Shown here: piece by piece, positions 1 through 5,354 of the stretch
Position numbering within the stretch: the stretch's first letter is position 1
Layout of the letters: each line of letters begins with the position of its first letter
From: Bacteroidota bacterium
Lineage (GTDB): Bacteria; Bacteroidota; Bacteroidia; Chitinophagales; LD1
NCBI GenBank assembly: GCA_018267355.1
Contig: JAFDYP010000102.1
Coordinates: 1 to 5,354 of the forward strand
Reading direction: 5' to 3'
Length of the DNA: 5,354 nucleotides
Program-made: the position numbers and the translations under genes
The notes under the pieces: model-generated
What the model was told of the DNA's origin: nothing
What the model saw: only the letters and a program-made list of their open reading frames with translations
Databases searched by the model: none

Positions 1-1
1 A

Positions 2-388
2 GACCAGCGCACGCATTTTCTGGATTCTGTCAAAAGCACAACAGCATCTACGGGACTTATGCTCTATAGTGATTTTCAAGGAGGTCTGTATCAATATGAT
101 TTTTGGACGGATAAACACATAACGGGAAAGGTCTATCTCAAAGCATTTGAAGTGACCGAAAATACACCATTGTCTACAGATAGGTTGCCCGCGGCGTCAC
201 TCACAGATGTTATCAGTTGGAGGGATACCCTGGTGCTTTGTGGTACCGAGAGGCATTTTACTATCTACGAAGGTGACTGGGGCAAGCCATACGCAGCCAG
301 ATTTGAGGTCTGGCTAAAGCCTGCTGATGGTAGTCGCGAGCGCAAGCTGTATGAGTCTATCTGGCAGATAGAGGGCTGGCAGCGATAG
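2..388 (+). CDS. Unrecognised protein, C-terminal 128 residues (5' partial)
   Basis: The reading frame is open from the first full codon at position 2 to the TAG at 386-388, so the gene begins outside the window. The ATG at 59 is probably internal, because the frame before it is open and codes for ordinary-looking sequence. The fragment is soluble in character, with many aromatic residues and no membrane segment. It alternates hydrophobic and polar residues in a way that suggests beta strands (for example KVYLKAFEV, HFTIYEGDW and AARFEVWLKP), and it ends in IWQIEGWQR. I do not recognise the family and assign no function. It is followed after 84 nt by a DUF6089 gene that probably has its own promoter, so the two need not share a transcript. 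That this is a real gene is fairly certain; its role is unknown. Confidence 0.75.
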   Translation, partial: DQRTHFLDSVKSTTASTGLMLYSDFQGGLYQYDFWTDKHITGKVYLKAFEVTENTPLSTDRLPAASLTDVISWRDTLVLCGTERHFTIYEGDWGKPYAARFEVWLKPADGSRERKLYESIWQIEGWQR

Positions 389-433
389 GCATAGAAGGCA
401 ACAAATGCGCTAAACCCACGTTTTGGTACAATG

Positions 434-465
434 TTAGATGCTTTCGGCTGAGTTATTTACTTTTG
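434..465 (+). promoter_or_regulatory. Probable Bacteroidota sigma-A promoter for the DUF6089 gene
   Basis: TACTTTTG at 458-465 is a full match to the Bacteroidota -7 element TAnnTTTG. The upstream element is weaker: TTAG at 434-437, three of four bases of TTTG, lies 20 bases upstream, which is the usual spacing. A better TTTG at 422-425 is too far away (32 bases). Transcription would start near 470-473, almost on top of the TTG start codon. The -7 element is seen directly; the promoter role is inferred. Confidence 0.5.
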
Positions 466-472
466 CGCCCCG

Positions 473-1327
473 TTGAGAGAGTCCAGATCATATATCATCC
501 TGCTCGTGCTGCTGCTATCAGTGGTGTCAGCTCAGGCACAGTTTCATGAGATAGGTGTGTGGGGCGGCGGTGCCAATTACTATGGTGATCTCAATCCTAC
601 TTTCAACTGGAAGTATGTAGGCCCCGCAGGTGGAGCTTTCTATCGCTACAACATAAATAAAAGACTGGCCGCCAAGGCTATGGTCAGCTTTGGTCAGGTA
701 GCAGCAGATGATGCCGGCTCCAGCCTGGCCCGCAGCCGCCAGCGCAACTTGTCCTTCCGCTCATACGTGGCCGATATATGCGGCACCTTCGAGTTCAATT
801 TCTTTAAGTTTAACAAGAATAACCCTAAGCATAACGGCTGGACACCCTATATTGCTACGGGGGTGGGTATGTTCTTCTTCAACCCCGAGGCTAAGTACAA
901 GGGGAAGTGGTACTATCTCCAGCCGCTAGGCACCGAGGGGCAAAACGACGCCAGTTACTCCGGTGTCAAAAAATACAAGCTATACTCCTTTGAGATACCG
1001 CTGGAGTTCGGCTTCAAAGTCCACCTGAAGAAGAACTGGAATATCAACGCCTTTATGTCCTTCCGGGAGACCTTTACGGACTATCTGGATGATGTGAGCG
1101 GCAACTATCCTTCCTCTGCCTCCCTTCCCGGTGGGTCACGTGGCTTAGCGGCAGTATTTTCAGACCGCTCCGGCGAGGTGAATAACGGAGAAAAGACTGG
1201 CAAGCCCGGCTATCAGCGTGGCGAGTCTGCCCAAAAGGATCAATATGTATTTGTCGGCGTGGCTATCTCGTATACCTTTATGTCTTTGAGGTGCCCGGAC
1301 CCGGGATCGACTTGGCCATATAGATAG
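473..1327 (+). CDS. DUF6089 family (PorG-like) outer-membrane beta-barrel protein
   Basis: This is a 284-residue secreted protein. Residues 1-22 form a signal peptide: Arg at 2 and 5, a hydrophobic core at about 7-18, and an AQA site at 20-22 with mature Gln23. The mature part opens with HEIGVWGGGANYYGDLNP (25-42). It also has TPYIATGVG (124-132), a KYKGKW-LQPLGTEGQ segment (141-157), FTDYLDDVS (201-209) and a last strand, QYVFVGVAISYTF (257-269), all as I know them from DUF6089 proteins. That family includes or resembles PorG of the type IX secretion system; whether this copy serves that system cannot be told here. The start is TTG: the in-frame stop TGA at 449-451 lies upstream, no ATG or GTG lies between, and later starts would destroy the signal peptide. 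No Shine-Dalgarno sequence is visible. The stop TAG falls inside an AT-rich inverted repeat. Confidence 0.85.
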   Translation: MRESRSYIILLVLLLSVVSAQAQFHEIGVWGGGANYYGDLNPTFNWKYVGPAGGAFYRYNINKRLAAKAMVSFGQVAADDAGSSLARSRQRNLSFRSYVADICGTFEFNFFKFNKNNPKHNGWTPYIATGVGMFFFNPEAKYKGKWYYLQPLGTEGQNDASYSGVKKYKLYSFEIPLEFGFKVHLKKNWNINAFMSFRETFTDYLDDVSGNYPSSASLPGGSRGLAAVFSDRSGEVNNGEKTGKPGYQRGESAQKDQYVFVGVAISYTFMSLRCPDPGSTWPYR

Positions 1328-1339
1328 TTTTTATCTATA
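1319..1339. repeat. AT-rich inverted repeat over the DUF6089 stop codon
   Basis: TATAGATA (1319-1326) and TATCTATA (1332-1339) are perfect 8-base inverted repeats around a 5-base GTTTT loop. The stop codon TAG is at 1325-1327. The stem is AT-only apart from one G-C pair and is followed by A residues, not T, on the + strand, so it is not a standard intrinsic terminator. It may simply stabilise the 3' end of the message. Confidence 0.45.
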
Positions 1340-1446
1340 AAAAATTGATTTTCATTTTAATAGAGGTGTTTTAGGTTGAGGCGCAAAGAACCGCCAATCA
1401 AACTTCCTGCCAAGGCTAAAAAATTGTTCATATTCTCCAAAAAATG

Positions 1447-1477
1447 TTTGTAAACTGTCGGATTAATGCTACATTTG
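1447..1477 (+). promoter_or_regulatory. Bacteroidota-type promoter of rplL
   Basis: TTTG at 1447-1450 is followed after exactly 19 bases by TACATTTG at 1470-1477. This fits both elements of the Bacteroidota housekeeping promoter, TTTG - 19 to 21 bases - TAnnTTTG. Transcription should start around 1482-1486 and give a leader of about 65-70 nt before the rplL ATG. The match places an independent promoter directly before rplL, and it excludes the in-frame ATG at 1444 as the real start because that codon lies upstream of the transcript. Confidence 0.8.
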
Positions 1478-1482
1478 CAATC

Positions 1483-1508
1483 CGTTTTCCGAAAGGGCTT
1501 CCAAAACG
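1483..1508 (+). other. Predicted stem-loop at the 5' end of the rplL mRNA
   Basis: CGTTTT (1483-1488) is complementary to AAAACG (1503-1508). Inside, CC (1489-1490) can pair with GG (1495-1496) over a GAAA tetraloop, leaving GCTTCC unpaired. The stem begins where transcription is expected to start, so it would sit at the extreme 5' end of the mRNA. It could protect the message or act in control. It is AT-rich and modest, so chance is possible. Confidence 0.4.
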
Positions 1509-1551
1509 ATCAGAAAACATTATTCAATTCACAATTAATAAACTCATTACA

Positions 1552-1926
1552 ATGGCCGATTTAAAAGCTCTTGCTGAGACTCTCGTAAACCTGACTGTAA
1601 AGGACGTAAACGAGCTCGCATCTATCCTGAAATCTGATTACGGTATCGAACCAGCTGCTGCTGCTGTAGCCGTAGCTGCTCCTGCTGCTGGTGGCGCTGC
1701 TGCTGCTGCTGAGAAAACTGAATTTGACGTGATCCTGAAGTCTGCTGGCGCTCAGAAACTGAACGTAGTAAAGATCGTGAAGGACCTCACAGGCCTCGGT
1801 CTGAAGGAAGCTAAGGATCTCGTAGACGGTGCTCCAAAGCCAGTTAAAGAAAAGGCTGACAAGGCTACTGCAGAAGATCTGAAGAAGAAACTCGAAGAGG
1901 CAGGCGCAGAAGTTGAACTCAAGTAA
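1552..1926 (+). CDS. rplL: 50S ribosomal protein bL12 (L7/L12)
   Basis: This is the 124-residue ribosomal stalk protein, of normal length for the family. It forms dimers that bind L10 and recruits the translation factors EF-Tu, EF-G, IF2 and RF3 to the ribosome. Three parts are visible: an N-terminal dimerisation helix region (about 1-33), an Ala/Gly hinge (34-53), and the C-terminal factor-binding domain (about 55-124). The last contains [16 protein letters not shown] (54-69), the VVKIVK segment (72-77) and [11 protein letters not shown] (81-91), close to the E. coli protein, and ends in [10 protein letters not shown]. The frame runs open upstream to 1444, but MADLKAL at 1552 is the family start and the extra 36 codons overlap the promoter. 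No Shine-Dalgarno sequence is seen; the upstream bases are A/T-rich, as usual in Bacteroidota. Its usual neighbour rplJ is not upstream, while rpoB follows 202 nt downstream. Confidence 0.98.
   Translation: MADLKALAETLVNLTVKDVNELASILKSDYGIEPAAAAVAVAAPAAGGAAAAAEKTEFDVILKSAGAQKLNVVKIVKDLTGLGLKEAKDLVDGAPKPVKEKADKATAEDLKKKLEEAGAEVELK
1654..1710 (+). repeat. GCT-rich low-complexity run encoding the L7/L12 hinge
   Basis: The stretch is built mostly of GCT codons, with two GTA/GCC interruptions, a CCT and a GGT-GGC pair. It encodes residues 35-53 of L7/L12, the flexible Ala/Gly linker. The triplet runs could vary in length by slippage between strains, which the hinge would probably tolerate in whole codons. 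Confidence 0.7.
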
Positions 1927-1949
1927 TTCAATACTGTCCTGACACACGT

Positions 1950-1999
1950 TTTAAGGCACGACTCACTCTCAAGGGTGAGCGTGCCTTAAACTGTTTTTT
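1950..1999 (+). terminator. Intrinsic terminator/attenuator between rplL and rpoB
   Basis: TTTAAGGCACG (1950-1960) pairs perfectly with CGTGCCTTAAA (1980-1990). After one bulged A (1961), CTCACTC (1962-1968) pairs with GGGTGAG (1973-1979) with a single T-G wobble, leaving a TCAA loop. The 18-pair stem is followed by CTG and six T (1994-1999). It starts 23 nt after the rplL stop. No TAnnTTTG element lies between it and rpoB, so it most likely acts as a partial terminator that lowers rpoB transcription relative to rplL. This matches the known attenuator at the same place in E. coli. Cleavage by RNase III is another possible role. Confidence 0.85.
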
Positions 2000-2067
2000 G
2001 AGAGAGGTGTAAATCTCTCCTCCTGTGGGGGCACGGGAGCATAAAGTGAAAAGAAGCGGAACCCCGC
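2000..2067 (+). other. Structured rpoB leader with tandem hairpins
   Basis: After the terminator, GAGAGA (2000-2005) can pair with TCTCTC (2014-2019). Immediately next, CTCCTGTG (2020-2027) pairs with CACGGGAG (2032-2039) over a GGGG loop, with one T-G wobble. A small GCGG/CCGC stem follows at 2056-2067. The first two would stack end to end. The rest of the leader to 2128 is A-rich and shows no clear promoter or Shine-Dalgarno sequence. Pairing is seen in the sequence; any function is inferred. No known riboswitch is recognised. Confidence 0.4.
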
Positions 2068-2128
2068 ACCAATACTGGATCATACCAGAATTTTAAGTCG
2101 AAATTTCTAACAAAACATAAAGAAAGAC

Positions 2129-5100
2129 ATGGCCGAAATCAAAAAAGCAAAGGAAAGAGTCAATTTCGGTAAAGTTAACCTCGCAGACGAGTCGCCAGAC
2201 CTTCTTGACATCCAGCTTTCTACGTTTAAAGAGTTCTTCCAGATCGAAACTACCAATGATGACCGCTCCTCTGAGGGTCTCCACAGGGTATTCATGGAGA
2301 ACTTCCCTATCTCTGATACGCGCAACATCTTCGTACTCGAATTTCTCGATTACTTTATAGACCCGCCACGCTACTCTATGGATGAGTGCGTAGAGCGTGG
2401 CCTTACCTACTGCGTACCACTGAAGGCTAAGCTGAAACTGTCTTGTAATGACCCTGAGCACATCGACTTCAAGACGATCGTGCAGGATGTATTCCTCGGA
2501 AACATCCCATACATGACGCCAAAGGGAACCTTTATCATCAATGGTGCTGAGCGTGTAGTAGTATCACAGCTGCACCGCTCTCCGGGTGTATTCTTCGGCC
2601 AGTCATTCCACCCGAATGGTACTAAGATCTACTCTGCCCGTGTCATCCCGTTCAAGGGCGCATGGATGGAGTTTGCTACCGATATCAATAACGTAATGTA
2701 CGCCTACATCGACCGTAAGAAGAAATTCCCGGTCACGATGCTGCTCCGTGCAGTAGGCTACGACTCTGATAAGGATATACTGAAACTCTTCGATCTGGCT
2801 GATGAGATCAACATCGGCGTGAAGAAAGACCTCCAGAAATCAGTAGGCCGCAAGCTGGCTGCCAGGGTGCTCCGCACCTGGATGGAGGACTTCGTGGATG
2901 AAGATACCGGCGAGGTAGTTTCTATCGAGCGTAATGAAGTGCTCCTGGAGCGCGATACCACTATCACTGAGGATAACCTCGACCTGATAGCCGGCTCCGG
3001 CGCCAAGTCTATCTTCGTACATAAGGAAGTACAGACTCAGGACTACTCTATCATATTCAATACACTCCAGAAGGATACCTCTAACTCTGAGATAGAGGCC
3101 CTCAACCATATCTATAAGCAGCTCCGTGGCTCAGATCCACCTGACGAGGAGACTGCCCGTGGCATCATAGAGAAGCTCTTCTTCTCTGACAAGAGGTATG
3201 ACCTCGGTGAGGTAGGCCGCTACAAGATCAATAAGAAGCTCGGCCTGGATGATACACATGATACTAAGGTCCTCACCAAGACGGATATCATCCTGATCGT
3301 GAAGTACCTCGTGGCACTGAGCAACCAGCGCGCAGAAATAGATGACATCGATCACCTGAGCAACCGTCGTGTACGTACTGTAGGCGAGCAGCTGTATGCT
3401 CAGTTTGGCGTAGGTCTGGCTCGTATGGCACGTACCATCCGCGAGCGTATGAACGTGCGTGACAATGAAGTGTTTACCCCAGTAGACCTCATCAATGCAC
3501 GTACCCTGTCATCTGTGATCAACTCATTCTTTGGTACTTCACAGCTGTCACAGTTCCTCGATCAGACCAACCCTCTGGCAGAGATCACCAATAAGCGCCG
3601 TGTATCGGCACTCGGACCCGGCGGTCTCTCTCGTGAGCGCGCAGGCTTTGAGGTGCGTGACGTACACTACTCTCACTATGGCCGCCTCTGTACTATCGAG
3701 ACACCGGAAGGACCAAACATCGGTCTGATCTCTACGCTCTGCGTACACGCCAAGGTGAACGATATGGGCTTCATCGAGACGCCATACCGCAAGGTAAAGG
3801 ACGGCAAGGTAGAAGTGAAGGGTAAGCCAGTATTTCTCTCAGCTGAAGAAGAAGACTCTAAGAAGATCGCTCAGGCTAAAGTGGATATGGACTTCAAGAC
3901 CGGTAACTTCCTCACTGACAAGCTGAAGTCCAGGTATCAGGGTGACTTCCCTATCCTGGCTCCTGCTGAGGTAGACTATATGGACGTAGCGCCAAACCAG
4001 ATCGTAGGTGTATCTGCATCCCTCATCCCATTCCTGGAGCATGATGATGCAAACCGTGCACTCATGGGATCGAACATGCAGCGTCAGGCTGTGCCACTGC
4101 TCAAGCCGCAATCTCCTATCGTAGGCACAGGCCTCGAGGGCAAGGTAGCTGCTGACAGCCGCAACCTGATCAACGCAGAAGGTGCTGGTACTGTAGAGTA
4201 CGTAGATGCAAATGAGATCCACGTACGCTATGACAAGACGGAAGATGAAAAGCTCGTCAACTTTAAGGACGAGAAGGTAGTATATAAGCTGTCTAAGTTC
4301 CTCAAGACAAACCAGAGCACATGTATCAACCTGAAGCCGCTCGTCCGCAAGGGCCAGCGTGTACAGAAGGGCCAGGTACTCTGCGAAGGCTTCTCTACAC
4401 AGGATGGCGAGCTCGCACTAGGTGCTAACCTGAAGGTGGCATTCATGCCATGGAAGGGTTACAACTTTGAGGATGCGATCGTGATCAATGAGCGTATCGT
4501 ACGTGATGATGTATTCACCTCTATCCAGATCGAGGAATTCGAACTGGAAGTACGTGATACCAAGCTCGGCGAAGAAGAACTCACACCAGATATCCCTAAC
4601 GTATCAGAAGAAGCAACCAAGGACCTCGATGAGAATGGTATCATCCGTGTAGGTGCTAAGGTGAAGGAAGGTGATATCCTGATAGGCAAGATCACACCTA
4701 AGGGTGAGACTGATCCTACTCCGGAAGAAAAACTCCTCCGCGCGATCTTCGGTGACAAGGCTGGTGATGTGAAGGATGCTTCACTGAAGGTACCACCATC
4801 TATCGAAGGTACGGTGATCAGTAAGAAGCTCTTCGCCCGTGCTAAGAAAGATAAGACTGCCAAGACCAAGGAGAAGGCGGCTCTCGAGAAGCTCGACAAG
4901 GACTTCGAAAAGCGTGTAGCTGAGATCAAGGGCCTGCTGGTAGACAAGCTGATGGGCGTGCTCAGCGGCAAGGTGTCTACAGGTGTCTTCTCAAACTACA
5001 AGGAAGAGTGGATCAGCAAGGGAACCAAGTTCTCTGCCAAGGTGATCCAGGATCTCGACTTCGCTAACGTGGACGGTAACAACTGGACCAAGGAAGAAGA

Positions 5101-5354
5101 GTCTAATGTCCTGATCAAGGCAATGCTCCACAACTATAACCTGCGTATCAATGAAGAAACAGGTAAGTACAAGAGAGAGAAGTTTAACATCTCTATCGGT
5201 GATGAGCTGCCATCTGGCGTACTGAAGCTCGCTAAGGTATACATAGCCAAGAAGCGTAAGCTCAAGGTGGGTGATAAGATGGCGGGCCGCCACGGTAACA
5301 AGGGTATCGTAGCCAAGATCGTACGTGCAGAGGATATGCCATTCCTCGAGGACG
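2129..5354 (+). CDS. rpoB: DNA-directed RNA polymerase subunit beta (3' partial)
   Basis: The first 1075 codons of the catalytic beta subunit are present in one uninterrupted frame. Bacteroidota RpoB is roughly 1270 residues, so about 200 are missing at the window edge. ATG 2129 is the only start: an in-frame TAA lies at 2108-2110. Landmarks in order: [11 protein letters not shown] (146-156); rifampicin cluster I (about 469-494); [12 protein letters not shown] (523-534); [14 protein letters not shown] (643-656); FEDAIVINE (780-788), whose Glu781-Asp782 match the acidic pair near the active-site magnesium; and [12 protein letters not shown] (1048-1059) with the two conserved active-centre lysines. 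Residue 488 is Asn where E. coli has His526; E. coli Asp516, Arg529 and Ser531 equivalents are kept (478, 491, 493). rpoC would be expected downstream, outside the window. Expression probably depends on read-through from the rplL promoter. Confidence 0.98.
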   Translation, partial: MAEIKKAKERVNFGKVNLADESPDLLDIQLSTFKEFFQIETTNDDRSSEGLHRVFMENFPISDTRNIFVLEFLDYFIDPPRYSMDECVERGLTYCVPLKAKLKLSCNDPEHIDFKTIVQDVFLGNIPYMTPKGTFIINGAERVVVSQLHRSPGVFFGQSFHPNGTKIYSARVIPFKGAWMEFATDINNVMYAYIDRKKKFPVTMLLRAVGYDSDKDILKLFDLADEINIGVKKDLQKSVGRKLAARVLRTWMEDFVDEDTGEVVSIERNEVLLERDTTITEDNLDLIAGSGAKSIFVHKEVQTQDYSIIFNTLQKDTSNSEIEALNHIYKQLRGSDPPDEETARGIIEKLFFSDKRYDLGEVGRYKINKKLGLDDTHDTKVLTKTDIILIVKYLVALSNQRAEIDDIDHLSNRRVRTVGEQLYAQFGVGLARMARTIRERMNVRDNEVFTPVDLINARTLSSVINSFFGTSQLSQFLDQTNPLAEITNKRRVSALGPGGLSRERAGFEVRDVHYSHYGRLCTIETPEGPNIGLISTLCVHAKVNDMGFIETPYRKVKDGKVEVKGKPVFLSAEEEDSKKIAQAKVDMDFKTGNFLTDKLKSRYQGDFPILAPAEVDYMDVAPNQIVGVSASLIPFLEHDDANRALMGSNMQRQAVPLLKPQSPIVGTGLEGKVAADSRNLINAEGAGTVEYVDANEIHVRYDKTEDEKLVNFKDEKVVYKLSKFLKTNQSTCINLKPLVRKGQRVQKGQVLCEGFSTQDGELALGANLKVAFMPWKGYNFEDAIVINERIVRDDVFTSIQIEEFELEVRDTKLGEEELTPDIPNVSEEATKDLDENGIIRVGAKVKEGDILIGKITPKGETDPTPEEKLLRAIFGDKAGDVKDASLKVPPSIEGTVISKKLFARAKKDKTAKTKEKAALEKLDKDFEKRVAEIKGLLVDKLMGVLSGKVSTGVFSNYKEEWISKGTKFSAKVIQDLDFANVDGNNWTKEEESNVLIKAMLHNYNLRINEETGKYKREKFNISIGDELPSGVLKLAKVYIAKKRKLKVGDKMAGRHGNKGIVAKIVRAEDMPFLED

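Noticed and set aside
708..929. Open frame of 73 codons in another frame within the DUF6089 gene
   Set aside because: It overlaps a well-supported gene on the same strand, has low-complexity composition and no start context.
1294..1305. CCCG/CGGG palindrome near the end of the DUF6089 gene
   Set aside because: Short, within coding sequence and lacking any partner element; explained by the Pro-Asp-Pro-Gly codons.
1319..1339. Intrinsic terminator after the DUF6089 gene
   Set aside because: The stem is almost all A-T and is followed by A residues instead of T on the + strand, so it is kept only as an inverted repeat.
1380..1395. GGCG/CGCC inverted repeat in the spacer before rplL
   Set aside because: Only four base pairs with an 8-base loop and no T-run; expected by chance.
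1444..1551. An N-terminal extension of L7/L12 by 36 residues from an in-frame ATG
   Set aside because: The extension is unlike any L12 N-terminus, overlaps the -33/-7 promoter elements and lies before the expected transcription start. MADLKAL at 1552 is the family start.
1561..1947. Antisense frame of 128 codons opposite rplL
   Set aside because: It is the complement of the rplL codons; its Ser-rich run is just the GCT hinge read backwards.
2093..5316. Several antisense open frames of 60-170 codons opposite rpoB, including 4459-4971
   Set aside because: They lie wholly or mostly opposite a continuous, highly conserved rpoB frame, are rich in Ser/Leu/Arg as expected from its codon bias, and match no known protein.
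1..5354. A hidden mobile, defence or novel multi-gene system
   Set aside because: The + strand is filled by an unrecognised gene end, an envelope barrel gene, rplL and rpoB. No transposase, integrase, direct-repeat array, tRNA or att-like repeat was seen.

Overview
The window reads as a chromosomal core segment of a Bacteroidota bacterium, probably in or near Chitinophagaceae. Four things point there. The first is a DUF6089/PorG-like outer-membrane barrel protein. The second is RpoB and L7/L12 sequences of Bacteroidota type. The third is the absence of Shine-Dalgarno sequences before the start codons. The fourth is a promoter with the phylum-specific TTTG / TAnnTTTG elements instead of TTGACA / TATAAT. 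The family-level placement is a judgement from protein feel, not a computed phylogeny.

Layout, all on the + strand: (1) 2-388, the 3' end of an unrecognised gene; (2) 389-472, a short spacer holding a probable promoter; (3) 473-1327, a secreted beta-barrel protein of the DUF6089 family starting at TTG; (4) 1328-1551, an AT-rich spacer with a textbook Bacteroidota promoter and a predicted 5' stem-loop; (5) 1552-1926, rplL, encoding ribosomal protein bL12 (L7/L12); (6) 1927-2128, a spacer with a strong terminator-like hairpin followed by a structured rpoB leader; (7) 2129 to the window end, rpoB, the RNA polymerase beta subunit, open in one frame but cut off before its C-terminus.

rplL and rpoB form the transcription/translation core pair. 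The hairpin between them probably lets L7/L12 be made in excess over RNA polymerase, as known for the equivalent attenuator in E. coli. The usual upstream partner rplJ (L10) is absent; an envelope protein gene sits in its place and rplL has its own promoter. RpoB carries Asn at the position equivalent to E. coli His526, a rifampicin contact residue.

I found no mobile element, CRISPR array, tRNA/rRNA, defence system or other undescribed multi-gene system. The unusual points are gene order, regulatory structure and one RpoB residue.
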